A stretch of DNA of 64,000 nt. Source: Gremmenia infestans (Eukaryota > Ascomycota > Leotiomycetes > Helotiales > Hamatocanthoscyphaceae). A program made the position numbers and the translations under genes. A model generated the notes under the pieces. That model had not been told where the DNA came from. It worked only from the letters and a program-made list of their open reading frames with translations, and ran no database searches. Location of the stretch: assembly GCA_032629725.1 (NCBI GenBank), contig JAFEVB010000029.1:682001-746000 (forward strand). The letters are read 5' to 3'. This document shows, piece by piece, positions 44,326 to 57,100 of this stretch (position 1 is the first letter of the stretch; each line of letters opens with the position of its first letter).

Positions 44326-45231
44326 TCACCTCGTAATCCCCTTCTCAACCGGCGTATCGCTCTTCTTCGGCCCCGACCCAGCCAACCAGGCCGCCGCATC
44401 GAAATTCTGCAGCGGATTCGCAGCTGTCCCACTCGTAATCGACGTCGACTTCTGGCGCTCTTCAAATTCTGCACGCATTTCTGGATCCACTATTCGTAGA
44501 GAAATATTATATTAGCATTTACTTCACTGGTGCTCGTGATAGAGTACGGCTTGGTGGTAAGGAGGGGGGAAGCTTACTGTTGTCCATAAGATACGGCATT
44601 CCGAACACGATAATCATACTCACGCCCGCGATGAGAATCATTGGGTTCTTAAGCAGGCTTAGAGGAGAGACTATTTGCATCTCTGTTAGCAGACCTCTCT
44701 TTTTTTCGAACGGAGGTTTCTTGAGGCCAGAAAATAGATAGATGACTAGGAAAGGAGAGAAAACTCACAACCAGTCCTCTCGAAAAAATACTCCTTCTCG
44801 GCCACGACCCTAACCTCCCAAGTCCACACCCCATCCACCTTCCTAACGGCATATTCCTCCCCTTTATTCGCCCACTCATTCCCCCTAAACGTGCCCCAGA
44901 CCTGCACCTTTTCCCCGATATCCGAACCCGAACCCGTACCAGCGCCCGAGACATCCACTCTCAGCGGCGCAAACGCATGGCTGTGGCAATGGATATCCAG
45001 GAGGTAGGAGCCAGCGCTCACGTTCCGGAAATCGAAGGCGTTGTCGACGCGTAGCGGCCCGCGGTGCACGGCGGACAGCGTGCTGAGCGTTGCGGTTGTG
45101 GAGGGGGGGAGCGTGGATGGGTTGGGGAGGAGGGGGGATGGGGGGATGGCGACGCGGAGGTGGGCTGAGAGGGCGAGAGGGGCGAGGAGCGCGGTGATGA
45201 AGGAAAGGGGGGTGGTGCTTGAGAGGCGCAT
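44326..45231 (-). CDS. EMC7: ER membrane protein complex subunit 7
   Basis: Luminal-face subunit of the EMC insertase, which places transmembrane helices in the ER membrane. Exons 45231-44769, 44670-44578, 44489-44326 give 239 aa. A signal peptide (residues 1-22, ending LALSA) is followed by a beta-sandwich with FRNVSAGSYLLDIHCHSHAF and AVRKVDGVWTWEVRV. One transmembrane helix follows in LLKNPMILIAGVSMIIVFGM, then YLMDNMDPEMRAEFEERQK, the most conserved mark of the family (DUF2012). The cytosolic tail is short. All exon junctions agree with the family sequence. Confidence 0.94.
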
Positions 45232-46031
45232 TTTGGATTGTGGTGGAGAGCGAGGGCTTGAGGTTCTGTGGAGAGAGAGAGATCCAGATGTGAGGTTGAG
45301 TTGAATTGGTGATGTGATGCGAGCGAGGTCGCGTAAAGTTTCCAGAGGCCCGGGACAAGCAAGCTTTGACCAAATTACGAATGATGGGGTGGGGATTACT
45401 TTACTTTGACATTGTTCTTGGGATTCTATACTTTTGTCTTATATGGGGTTTTCTAATGCCTTTTAGTTTTAAAAGAAGAGTATAATTACTTTATTACCTA
45501 TGAGACAAATATCGATGCCGGAATACTACCAAGTCTACCAATAGCAGCTTTGAAGGTGATAGAACAAGACGGTGGACTTTATTTCCTATACAGTATGTCA
45601 GGTCTCCTGTCGACTATGGTTCCAGTCCTTCTCAAAGGGTCTTTTCTTTTTGAATCCGATTGAGTTCAAGTTCAAGGCTATTGGTGCAAGTGTGAGCCAT
45701 TCCCTTACCCTTCATGTGTCAGCACAGACTCTTAGGAAGTTCCAGAACCCGTTTCTCCAAGTCTCATTCCAACAGCTGTAGTTTTTTATAGTCCATCCAT
45801 TGTATCCATTCATTATCGTTTGCCCAGCAAATATATAAAGCCATTAGTGCCCCCGCTGTCCATAACAAGGCTCCTTTCCCAAAAGTCAAACGCCAAACGC
45901 GCGTAATAATCATCAGTAATTTTTTTCATGGAAGAAGTCTTCAAGACGACTTTCCCTTTAGGATATCCCTTATCCTCAGCTCATGTTCCATAAATTCGTT
46001 GCCCCTCTCCCCATCTCGGTAGGCCAGCTGC
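45232..46031. other. spacer upstream of EMC7
   Basis: About 800 bp holding the EMC7 promoter and the 3' flank of the MARVEL gene. No coding sequence or structured element is seen. Confidence 0.55.
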
Positions 46032-46630
46032 CTACGGCTGAGCAGGCATTTCCTTCATGGCCGAAGACGCTTGCCGATCCGTCTTCATGTTCTGAAATCC
46101 GCCCTTGAAGATCTTCAAAGCACCAACAACAGAACTAGCCGCCCATAGAACCCAGCTAAAGGCGGCAAAAACAGCATCTGCTCGTGCAGCCGAACAGACC
46201 GAACCACGGCAGAAGAGCAGCCTGCCGATGAAGACAGCAAGTGCGATGAATCCTGAAAAGTAGAACAAGGTGTTTAAGATCTCAACTACAAAGTGTGCGT
46301 ATGGGTGAGAAGCTACCCAAGATTAGTCTATCTTCAAAACTCGGGGATATATTGAGGTCTTACCCTTCGGTGCAAAGCGCGGAACAAACTCAAGGTAGAA
46401 GACAGAGATGAAAGAAAAGACCGGCACGAAGATTAAGAAGTCGATTTGTTTAGGCGCTGCAGTTAAGGTGTCGGCATTATACCAATGGGCAACTAATCCT
46501 GTCAGTTACTTAATATCTTGTTTTCGAATGGTCTTTCCATACCGTAACCCGAGAGTGCAAGAATGATCACAGCAAAGATAAGCTGGGCAATCCGTAGAAG
46601 ATGGACTAATCCAAAGGCCATGAATCCCAT
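46032..46630 (-). CDS. MARVEL-domain four-helix membrane protein
   Basis: Exons 46630-46543, 46492-46364, 46312-46032 give 165 aa. Four hydrophobic helices are visible: MAFGLVHLLRIAQLIFAVII, then FLIFVPVFSFISVFYLEF, then FFYFSGFIALAVFIG-like sequence, and ADAVFAAFSWVLWAASSVV. The pattern fits fungal MARVEL proteins related to Nce102, which organise eisosome membrane domains, but specific function cannot be read. The start ATG at 46630 precedes the first helix; the frame upstream of it is open only to a GTG at 46723, so an extra N-terminal exon is possible. Confidence 0.82.
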
Positions 46631-47328
46631 GATGTCTGCTGATTTCGTGGTATCGCGTCTGATAAATTCGTGTTCTCGTAGAGAGATAGTAGAAGCTGGT
46701 GCTCTATTACGTGCTGCTGCCACTGGTGCGCGCGTACAAATGAATGGATAAGGGAGATAGATAGGAGGAGAAATTAAATATCAAAAGAGGAAAAGTAAAG
46801 GAAGGAAATATGACTGATAGAAGTCGCCCACTGCCTTGCCATTCCAATTCCGGCAGAAGCTTGTGCATAAAACTAGGGGCAGTGGTGTTGACCCCTTCTG
46901 TATCATGGTGAAACAGGGCGTGGACCAATAGAGGATCAGTAATGCCAACTTGGACCAGGACGTCAAAAATAGAAGTAGGACAGGGAAAGCGATCATGACT
47001 GCATCAGATTTACAGGATTCTTATCGCTTGAATTAGCCCATGCCATGTTCACGCTCTTACTAGATTGAGATGATTGTTAATTAATAGCCGCCGGCACTGA
47101 ACCTGCCCCGCATCTTCTGCTTCGTTGGGTACAGTACAAACTTTAAGGTGATCCGAGTCCAGAAAATAAGGCTTCGTCCGTGTTGCTGTCCAGTCCAGTT
47201 TCAAGATGACAACGCATTGCCCAAGCACCTCTCGGCAATGAAACAAAGATGCATTGTCAAAGAAGGCCGAGCAGTCTCAAGATATGATTCTGAAAGGCTC
47301 AAAACATTCCCTTTGTCTAGCATAAGCT

Positions 47329-47355
47329 CTTGGTATTCTTGGTATTCTTGGTATT
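47329..47355 (+). repeat. CTTGGTATT x3
   Basis: Three perfect copies of a 9-bp unit. Being a multiple of three it could vary without shifting a frame, but the region is not evidently coding. Confidence 0.9.
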
Positions 47356-47416
47356 CAAGCAGCTTCAAAGTCGACACAGGTAGAGTGAGAAAAAAGAGTC
47401 TCGTGACTTTCTCCAA

Positions 47417-47423
47417 TCACGTG
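47417..47423. promoter_or_regulatory. TCACGTG E-box, candidate Cbf1-type site
   Basis: A TCACGTG core (CACGTG palindrome) about 760 bp upstream of the O-acetylhomoserine sulfhydrylase start. Such sites serve Cbf1 at yeast sulfur genes. The distance weakens the assignment. Confidence 0.25.
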
Positions 47424-47937
47424 GTATTGGAGACTCTTCTTTTCTGCATACCTATATAGGCTTGTAAGCTGAAGTACGGTAAAGTGAAAAGTGTTGACAT
47501 ATTGAGGATATTCAAACCAGTACTGCTGACCAACCTACCTTTTGTATAGTACTGGACTCTTAAGAAGTCCTGTGACTGTTCCATTGCCCCGCGATTCATT
47601 CTAGCGAGGCAGCGCCATTTATTTGTCTGCCCCTCCCCTCCAAGCGGCCGACGTTATGCAAACCATGACATGCATAGCTGACCACTGATACGGGCCCTAC
47701 TATAATACGAGTAACCTTATTCGTATACCCAGCACCTAGTGTCAACGGGTGCTTGCGGTTATCGGAGCTGTAAAATGGACAAAACCGTGATAAAACAGGA
47801 GATGGGATGGTGTGTTTATACACGACTAGTCAGCTAAATACGGCCTGGAGTAGAGTTAAGGTACTTACTTGCTGCCTACCTACCTAGTCATTGGCCGAGG
47901 TAGCACCTGAAGTGTACTCATCTCATCCTCAGGTGAG

Positions 47938-47950
47938 ATGACGTGATCAT
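47938..47950. promoter_or_regulatory. ATGACGTGATCAT, candidate bZIP sulfur-regulator site
   Basis: Lies about 235 bp upstream of the sulfhydrylase ATG. It matches ATGRYRYCAT, the Neurospora CYS3 consensus, at nine of ten positions. Binding is inference. Confidence 0.3.
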
Positions 47951-48183
47951 GTAGCTCAAAGACAGCTTCTCTTTTCTTTTTCCTATCCTAAAGTATGTCG
48001 ACCTTTTACCCCACATTTGAAGATCTTTAAGCTCCCCTCCCCCTCCTCCTCCCTCCTTCCTTTCCTATTTCTACACCTATCTACACCTATCTACCCCTTG
48101 TCAATCCAGGAGGACGGATTCAGGCACAATCTACTGCAGATAAAAATACCAAGTCCATATCATACATATCATACATATACACA

Positions 48184-49923
48184 ATGGCTCCCGACAGCAC
48201 CCACTTCGAAACTCTGCAATTGCATGCGGGGCAGGAGCCAGATCCAACAACTAATGCTCGAGCTGTACCCATCTATGCCACCACTGTTAGTCAAGAAACA
48301 ATGTGGTATAACGTTTAGGTTCCTAATTTCTAACTGCAGAGTTTCACGTTCAATGACTCTGCTCATGGGGCAAGACTTTTCGGGCTCAAGGAGTTTGGTA
48401 ACATCTACAGCCGGATCATGAATGTATGCAAAAGAATTTCCTATCCCCATTTTCACCCACTTCTCTCACACCTTCAAATTTGAGTATACTCCATGGAATA
48501 CCCAACATAGAATGCCAATATTTACTTTCCATTGCTCCATCACCATCCTTGTCACAAAGTTTATTTAGCCATTACACGAAGGCTTCTGTGACGACTCTGC
48601 TAGTCAATGTATGACATTAGCTAACCCAAGCCTATACAGCCAACCGTCGATGTCTTTGAGAAACGCATGGCCGCTCTAGAAGGCGGAATTGCCGCCGTGG
48701 CCGCCAGCTCTGGCCAAGCAGCTCAGTTCATGACAATTGCGGCTTTGGCACATGCAGGGGACAATATCGTATCGACTACGAACCTGTACGGAGGAACCTA
48801 CAATCAGTTGAAGGTGTTCTTACCAAGACTGGGCATACATACCAAATTCGTCAAGGGAGACAAGGCAGAGGACTTCGCAGCAGCAATAGATGAAAACACA
48901 AAGGCAGTCTATATTGAGAGTATTGGCAACCCAAAGTACAATATCCCGGACTTTGAGGCAATTGCAAAGGTGGCTCATGAGAAGGGTGTTCCTGTCGTAG
49001 TAAGTATTTCTACCGACTTTCTTTGTTCGTGCCACTAATTTAGGCAGGTTGATAATACTTTCGGTGCTGGAGGTTACTTCGTTCGTCCAATCGACCACGG
49101 CGCAGATATTGTTGTTCACTCAGCAACAAAGTGGATCGGTGGACACGGCACAACAATTGGAGGTGTGGTTATTGACTCGGGAAAGTTTGACTGGGGCAAG
49201 AATGGCAAGCGATTCCCGGAGATGGTGGAGGAATCTCCAGGATACCACGGCCTCAAATTCTGGGAAACATTTGGCCCAGTAACTTTCGCCATTCGCCTCA
49301 GAGTCGAAATCCTCCGCGATTGTGGAAGCGCGTTGAACCCATTCGGTGCCTTCCAGTTAATCCAAGGTCTCGAGACCTTGAGTCTGCGCGCTGAACGTCA
49401 TGCCTTAAATGCCATTACTTTAGCTAGGTGGCTTGAGAAAAGCCCTCACGTCTCTTGGGTCTCTTATCCAGGTCTTGAAAGCCATCCATCTCACGAGCTT
49501 GCCAAAAAGTACCTAAAACGGGGATTTGGAGGCGTTCTGAGTTTCGGTGTTAAAGGAGGTGGGGCTGCTGGTAGTCAGGTTGTTGATGGCTTCAAGTTGA
49601 TCTCTAACCTGGCAAATGTTGGCGACTCGAAGACTCTTGCTATACACCCATGGTCCACAACTCATGAGCAATTGTCGGATGATGAGAAGCTTGTTTCAGG
49701 TGTAACTGAGGTATGTGCAATCTACTTGGATTCTTGAGAAAGCCCACTAACAGAGCTTCAGGACCTCATCCGGATATCGGTAGGCACAGAGCACATTGAC
49801 GATATTATCGGCGACTTTGAGCAATCATTTATTTCCGCCGAGGCAGCCAAGACAACGGGTGGCAAGGACGAGAATGCGTTAGAAACTGGCGGAACCGATG
49901 CAGATGCTAAGATGGTTGTTTAG
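48184..49923 (+). CDS. MET17: O-acetylhomoserine sulfhydrylase
   Basis: Pyridoxal-phosphate enzyme that makes homocysteine from O-acetylhomoserine and sulfide, in the methionine pathway. Exons 48184-48285, 48340-48423, 48640-48999, 49048-49710, 49762-49923 give 456 aa. Marks include LQLHAGQEPDPTTNARAVPI, FGNIYSRIMNPTVDVFEKRM, the aromatic NLYGGTY segment, and the PLP-binding Lys in VHSATKWIGGHGTT. The segment VSYPGLESHPSHELAKKYL and the C-terminal ISVGTEHIDDIIGDF are also family signatures. Glu-rich and Ala-rich residues after 435 extend it slightly past the yeast enzyme. Cytosolic by absence of a targeting signal. Confidence 0.96.
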
Positions 49924-50446
49924 ATACATGTTTCTCTTCCTTTTACCCCTGTGTTTAGGGGTTTACCTTGATGCTATACCTTTTTCAGCGAATCAAAATA
50001 CCCTTTTGGGATTCTTTGGGTGGGGAAATAACAAAAAGCAATCTGTCTCAAATGTAGTCTACTTTCCCCATGACCATGGGAAATCAACTAGAGCTTGCCA
50101 TCTTGAGAAGAATATTCAACAATTGCCTCACAAATAGAACACAAGAAAATCCACCACGTCCCCATCTTCTGCGCCGCGCGCTACCCCCGTACTCAAATAA
50201 CAGCCCGGAGACTATAGCTCGCCGCTATAGTAATCTTACAATTCTCCCAACCAAAGGCCCGCAACAATATAACCAACCCCACCCCACTCAACAAAACAGA
50301 ACAAAACAAACACTTTCCGAAAATAGTTGGCAGTAGATAGAGTGAGTTATACAGTACAAACTAGCTATAGTACCACCAATAATAGTGGCTAAAATTCGAA
50401 ATGCAGTAATACGATAGATAGTGAGAGCAGGGGGGTTGAATAAGGG

Positions 50447-50474
50447 AAGCATATATATATATATATATATGCTT
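50447..50474. repeat. AT-dinucleotide palindrome flanked by AAGC/GCTT
   Basis: Ten AT units bounded by AAGC and GCTT make a 28-bp perfect palindrome. It could extrude a cruciform. A neutral microsatellite is the default reading. Confidence 0.85.
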
Positions 50475-50580
50475 AAGCCTTAATTTCGTGGAATATATCA
50501 ATAGTAAACAATTATATCACATCCAACTGACTGGGCTGGGCTGGATAAAGAACTTAGCAATGTATGTATACCCATATATA

Positions 50581-50604
50581 CATACATACATACATACATA
50601 CATA
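50581..50604 (+). repeat. (CATA)6 microsatellite
   Basis: Six perfect tetranucleotide copies in the intergenic spacer. Confidence 0.9.
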
Positions 50605-51639
50605 TACTTACTTACATATACACATCCAGCATCGCTCCCTATTAGCCCATCCCATCCCATCGTAGGCTCAGCATATTGCTTCATTGCATTCATTGCATTC
50701 GCGCAGCCATGGACACTTCTCTCCAGCAGCCAGCCAAAAAGATACTAGGCTTGATTATGATCCATCACGAGAATCTCAGCTGGCTACTGGGGCTGGGTCT
50801 GTGGATGGAAAGGAAAGGAAACGGAACGGAATGGAAGCGTATTTGTTTGGGTGAAATCTTCAAATAATGAAAAGCACGAAATTTACTGTACTGTGCGTGT
50901 ATGCAGTAGGTTTCTGAATCGAGACATACTGTACATGTAGGCGGCACTATACGTATTTTGTGCATGGATTGGGTACGTACGCAAACGAGTTCTGCTCTGC
51001 ATTGGAAGGTCTGGTAGCGATGAAAGGCTACTGTAGATGTTCATGTTCCAAGGGTGAGGCACGCTGAAAGAAACAGGGATCGGCACCAAGTTAGGCGTTA
51101 GCACGTGAGCAAGTCCCATTGCATTGTTTACTTACCCCTGAGTCGACGTGTTGATTCCTTGAGGAACTCAAGGCATCTGGTCCTGACAGCTTCTTGCTTA
51201 GGGATATTTCGGCTGGCTTGCTTGAGGCATCACTAGGGGCAGAGGAACATAGTATCGACAGACCTCAAAGCTCAGCGAAATTCGGAAGCCGCAAATCAGA
51301 GAATGCGTTAATACACTGGATTTAGATTCGGTACTGGATAGCTTTTTCCCAACCATATATTTTGAGTACTGCTAGTAATGAGCAATGATTGCACGGGTCC
51401 TATTTCTACATTCCTATCTGTTCTTACAAACCACATCAAATAAGTATGGTGATGGGCCATTTCTTGCCAGTTCCTCCACTCAAAAATGGGGTATCGATCG
51501 AAGCAAATAAGCGTATTACAAGGCTGTATCGATGCTGGGTATGTGAAAGGTAGACTAAGAGGGCTGAATAGTAGTGGTGGCCGTCGACGTCGGAGCAAGC
51601 TATGGGAGGGCATTGAGCAGCGGATTGTAATCCTCTGGT

Positions 51640-52892
51640 TCAAGCGTTGAAATCTGCCCTTGAAGAAAGCTCGTCGCATGCGTTCCTATTTTCCGAGATA
51701 CGGAGTTGATCGAATCCAAATCCAGTGTCCGCAGTAGGTCGGGTCCATTGCCAAGCCAACAGTTGCCAATTCAGCTCTTTACGCCAGAACAAACCATGCC
51801 CTAGGCCTCCATCCGCACAAAGCCCTCCAGTATGCATTCGGTTCTCGAAGACAACTCGTCCAAATCTTGAGTGCACGATCGCCATGGAACACATCACGCA
51901 AGGCTCATGGGTACAATATATCTCAAGATCATGGCATAAATAGCCGGTTTGGTTGGTTTGCGCATGGTAGTGCTCTTCTTCGAGTGGAAGACTAGGCTTG
52001 CCTCGAAATATACCGACATTCTTAGTCGTTATTTCCTGGTTTTCTCCGGCTTCGTGGCTTCGGCGCACCCACTGGGAAACCATGTCGATAGCTCGAAGTG
52101 CAGCATGAGCTGAGACATTTCCAGGACCTGGGCTGGGCCAGTTCAACCACCTTGCATCGGCAGCGACTGCTACAGGACGAGATAACCCATTTGTCCTTTC
52201 AACGATGACCACCCCAACTGCTTCCCCGAAGCCTGTAGCCTTAGATTGCTGGGCTACTTCTGCGGCCATGTCCATCCACTTCCTGACATCACCCTCGATT
52301 TCCTCTTCAGCTCTGGCCATTATACTTGGATGGGGGCCAAACGGGTTGCTTTTCTTGTAGACTGTAGGCCACCATCGAGAAGACCAAACGGCCGCCTGCT
52401 CTTGAGACGTAGGCGCCTGGAGGGGAACATCGATCGAGAAGAACACGAGGCTACCCAGTGTTGGAGACAGGGAATCCGCCAAGAACTTCCGAGTAGTTAT
52501 GGCTACTGGGGCTGCAATCACGAAGACTATATGCCCGTCGTTCCTCGGTGCTACCTTTGCGTAGGCACTTCGGACATGATCATTGACCTCGTGATACTTC
52601 GCGAATCTGCGTAGGTGCTGCAGATCAACGCCGCCGTCGTTTGGCAGGATGGTGCGAATTAAACTGGAGGCTCGTTAATAGATTGACGCGGCACCGAGGA
52701 GACAGAGACATACCCGATTGCGGTGCTGGCTAGCTTTACCGGGACTGCGGTGACATGAACGCTCATAACGTTGTCACCGGCCCTTGTCTCTAACTTTGTC
52801 TTCAAGAAAGCAAGGCTTCCTCTGTCGATTGCAGAATCCGAGCTTGACTTGTATGGCTCTGCATGTTGCAGATTCCCATTGTTGTCGGTCAT
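51640..52892 (-). CDS. TAD3: tRNA adenosine deaminase non-catalytic subunit Tad3
   Basis: Partner of Tad2 in the enzyme that converts adenosine 34 to inosine in tRNA anticodons. Exons 52892-52714 and 52663-51640 give 400 aa. A cytidine-deaminase fold occupies the C-terminal half: the zinc His lies in GNVSAHAALRAID and the Cys pair in EPCVMCSMAIVHSR. Catalytic enzymes have His-Ala-Glu; here Ala replaces the proton-shuttle Glu, as expected for the Tad3 role, although Val is the more common substitute. A further segment, GGLCADGGLGHGLFWRKELNW, fits the deaminase C-terminus. The N-terminal half (residues 60-200) is family-specific. A 50-nt intron splits codon 60. Confidence 0.92.
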
Positions 52893-54118
52893 CTCATGTC
52901 GTCGTGAGAAGTTCAGCCTCGGGCTTCAGCCTTGCGAATTTCGTTGGTGCAGGTCAGAGGCGGTGTCAACGTAAGTAGGCAGATGTTGGGCAGACGGTGT
53001 AAAGAGAAGTATTTCACTGTTACAAGGAAGTAACCTTCGTCAAGGAAGATCTTGGAGCCGTCGAGGTTCAGTGCTTGGTGCCATAATTTAGAAAGGAAGG
53101 CAGCACGGGAACACAATCTACCTACCTACCTTACTCGTGAAGTTTTTGGGTGAGAGACCCACATTCACGTGATCTTGCCTCTTTTCTTTTTCCCGGAAAG
53201 AACAGCTCAACCGTTCAAGAAGCTGTTTGTTGAACAAAGTGCATTTTTATGTCACATTCGATTATCACTTAAGCAAATGAGCCATCCATAGTTTCGTCCA
53301 TGTTTCATTGCTCTAGTTACAAGTGTTTGCTGCAGTAGCAGTTTCCGCTCACGCCCAAGATCTGTAAGAAAAGAATAATGATAATTCACAAATGCAGGCC
53401 TCAGATCTCGACTATCCAGGGAAAGTAGCAAACTATCGAAAGAGGTTTTGTTGCCACTGTATCCCAAATGTGACGAAAAAGTAATGCGAAGAGGGAGTAC
53501 AAAGTGCACCGCGTTTCGAGTCAGCCCACGATTGAGTCTGAGCTCGCGGGCTTGAGGCCGCGTGTTACACCAAGGTAGAATAGAACGTAGATTGTGTGAA
53601 CACAACATCTCTGTCTGCTCGCAAATTTTCGAAGGGAAGTAACCGATTAACACGCCGAGAGGTAAAAACACCGAGAGAAAGGAATGATCAAGGAAAATGG
53701 AGGTCTCTATGTTGTGGCCGATGCGTACGGGTACAGGTCGAGCTGCGCAGTCGCTCGTATTGTACCTGCGCTGAAGATTGTCGTGTCTCATGCTTCGATC
53801 TTTTGAGAACGAGCTTTATGGTACAGGAGGCGCGTGTAAAAATGCTGAATTGAAAATTCTCCGTGCTGAATGCACTGTAATAGACGATATAAGGCGAAGG
53901 AGTCTGCAATGGTTGCAGTCCCTGGGTGCTATTGTGACAACGGAGGCCGTGATATCGTAAGGTAAAGGGAAAACAGGTGTCGAGGAGCGAAGTCTGCCTT
54001 TTGAGGGCACACGATGGGTTCTGTGGAGAAACCGGCGCAAATCAAGACCCGAAAAGATTCATGTTCGTACCGTTACATACGTAAAGATCATGTCATCGTT
54101 ACGAAAGGTTGAGTCAGC
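52893..54118. other. spacer between TAD3 and PUF
   Basis: About 1.2 kb with the TAD3 promoter and the PUF 3' flank. Contains TACCTACCTACC near 53120 and a TCACGTGAT near 53164. No gene is seen. Confidence 0.5.
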
Positions 54119-57100
54119 TCAAAGCCAAGTCTCAGCTCCAGTCTGGCCATTTCCTCTACCATATGAGTAAGGGAATGGTTGCTGGGAACCTTGACGGTTG
54201 GATGTAAGCTGCTCACTGCTGGGGAAGCCTCCAGCGCCGCCTGGCTGAGGTGCCGGACGGGTCACTGCTCCGGGGAAACCATTTGTAGTGCCAGGCCCAC
54301 TTGCCGGTGTGTATCCATTGGCGTAGGCACTGACCGGGCTAACAAAGCTCCCAGCAGAGGCGTTCGACATGCCACGTTGGTGGCGAATTGGTGCCTGCGT
54401 TGGCTCTAGCTCATTCGGGGTAGCCTGACCACTTGATGGACCACTGCGGTTCTCATTGCCTTGAATCTTGGCCTGGATGCGACGACCGTAGGGGGTTGTG
54501 CGGATGGCAGGGAGGTAAGGACGGATGGCCTCAATCAAGCGTACCTTCATTGCGGGATTGGCGTAGTCGAGGGCAGTCTGAATGACATAGTTTGCGAACG
54601 AGTCTCGGAGCAGACGATCAAGCTCTGATGGCTGAAGCATCTCCTCGATCAGCATATCCTTTGATGGCTCCTGAGCACATCGCAGGCATTTTTCGATAAC
54701 ATTGGAGCTAAACTTTTGCTTTGAAAGCTGGCCAACACGACCTGAGAACATTGCAACAAGGGGTTCTGTGAAGATTGGTTCGTTCAAATCGAGGATGTAT
54801 TGGACAACGTAGTTTCCGAAAGGATCTTGAACGAGGAGGAAAGCATTGTTAGAGATTTGTCTAATCAACCAAGCCTTTTGTTCTCCAGAAGCGTGGTCAA
54901 TGCAACGTTGAAGGACGCAGCAACCATGGCGGTGAGTGCCCACATCGATGCAGTTGGTTCCAACAGCGTCGAAAATGAATTGGGCATCAGTCGGTGAAAG
55001 CTTGTTGAGACACTTCTGGATGACATGGTTGCCGTTCAGGTCTTGAATAAGCTCAACAACTCGATAGCGGAGAGCACTGATGATGGTCTGGACCTGGCCA
55101 GGGGTTGAGATGAACTCAATCATCTTCTGCAAGGCCCGAGTCCCATGCTGATTGAGAGCAATGCGGACAAGGTCGTGAGAGGCGTTCTCGATCAGAACAG
55201 TGCGCTCGTCATCGTTGCAGTACTCCAGCAGCTTCTGGCACAGATAATTACCAAATGGATCAGTCATCAACTCAATGACATGCTGATTGGTCTCCAGCCA
55301 TATCATATGGACTTGATTAGGGTCACGGTCCTCCAGCTTCTTCTGTAGGTACCGACACCCATGCTGGTCTTTGCACAGAGAATAGATTTCACCACCAATC
55401 TGATCCAGTGCCAAGTTGGCGAATCGGTTCATTGCTGATATACGAGTCAAAATTACAGCCAATAGCGAAAAGGGAGAAGTACTTACCTTCACCATCATTT
55501 TGTCGACGCTGCTGAATAACACGAGCCTGGCTGTCATGGCCGCGGGCCTGGGTTTGTGGATACATGTTGCCGTAAGGAGCATATGGGTTGGGTTGTGGAG
55601 AGTACATGGGCTGCTGGCCAAGGCTCATGTTCTGCATTCCCATGTTCATCATCGGCATGTTGTAATTGTAATAGCCCTGGCCAGGAACAGAGTATGCTTG
55701 CTGAGCAGTTGGAGACGTCATCGCCGCTGGCAGTTGTGCTTGAGACATGCTCTGAGTTAAGGTAGGATTGAATGGAGCAGTACTAGCTTGAAGAGCTGAG
55801 TTGATAGATTGATAACCTCCATTCTGTGCGTCTCGCAAAGTAGGGGCCTCTCCCGAAGACATCTCACGGCTTAACCGGTTGTTCATAGCATTTGGTGGAA
55901 TGCGACCCAAACTGGCGTTGTGGTTGTGCAAATGTTGCTGCGCATGCGAGTTTGGCGTTGTGTTAACGCTCGACATTCCGTTCATGCTTGATCTCATCGT
56001 GGGGACCTCACTGGCAGATTGAGAAGAATGAAGCTTCGGAGGTGTAGCATGTGGTGATGTAACTGGGGGAGAGGTGCTATCTTGATCGTAGTACTGCGAG
56101 TCTAAAGAATGACGGTACTGGCGAGAGCTGACCGGGGACTCGGCCTGAGAGTTCGAAGCTGATCCGTTGGTCTGGCCTGGAATACTGCTCATTGGAAGGC
56201 TCTGTTGGGACTGGGAGGACCTGTGTCCACGCGAAGCAAACGGAGCAGCCCAACCGTTGGAGTCCGGGCCAGGTGACTGTGACAAAGCCAGATCAAGGGC
56301 TGCAGAGGAGGCGGAAAGCTGCATCTAGCGGTCAGGCAATGGTTCGACAGTGAATTAAAGAGAGCTTACCAAGCCGGGGTAGTCATCACGACGAACAAGA
56401 ATTGGAAACTTGTCGTCCGTGGCGTTCATTTGCAAATACGTCTTAACGTCTGGAGATGAAGCACCATCCTCCTCGCCGAAGAGGAAGCGGGTGGTACTGG
56501 CGGGGTCGTCGGACAACATATTGTGTATGCCGTTGCGTGATTTGGTTACAGGCATCGAATATCTGTTGAGACTATGCGGTTATTAGTCAAATGAAGTCGA
56601 CAGTGCTTTTCGAAGAACAGATTGCGCTTGTGGAAGACGAGGTTGAGGGTAAAAAAATGTACGGGGATAGATAACAATGAATAGGGTAGAGAGTGCTGCC
56701 AGAGCGAAGAATCAATTGTCCTTGCGAGTCAAAAAATGTTTTGCAAGTAGAATGAAATGTATGCTGCTGCGTTGAGAAGGCTTGTTGTGTGATAGAGGAA
56801 TCGTTGTACAGAGTTGAAGGGGAAAGAGGAAGTTGGGGAGTTGGATGATGGTGGTGGTGGTGTGGGTGAAGCGAAGAAGATATAAAGAAAACACACTAAG
56901 ACCGACCACCTAGTCTAAAGTGAATGCCTCAATACGTCGGGCAGTGGGATCTCCAAAAATAAGTGAAGATGAGGTGGTACTAAATATTGTATGCTCAAAG
57001 GGGTCCCAGGAACAGATTCGGGGGAAAAGAGAATGCTAATGCGGGTGGTGGGAGGATGATGACTGCCAGCAAGAGGCTCGAATGTCAAATGGGCAAGTTG

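Larger units (their letters stand above)
46724..48183. other. spacer with a 9-bp triple repeat and sulfur-gene promoter
   Basis: About 1.5 kb between divergent MARVEL and sulfhydrylase genes. No gene is seen. It holds a CTTGGTATT tandem repeat and candidate regulatory sites, given separately. Confidence 0.5.
49924..51639. other. spacer with microsatellites
   Basis: About 1.7 kb between converging genes. It includes an (AT)10 tract at 50451-50470, a (CATA)6 tract at 50581-50604 and an ATCCC-like run near 50650. No gene is supported; the open frames around 50488-50748 are mostly repeat-derived. Confidence 0.5.

Noticed and set aside
46631..46723. Longer N-terminus of the MARVEL protein
   Set aside because: The frame opens at GTG; the first ATG, at 46630, falls just before helix 1. 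An upstream exon cannot be excluded.
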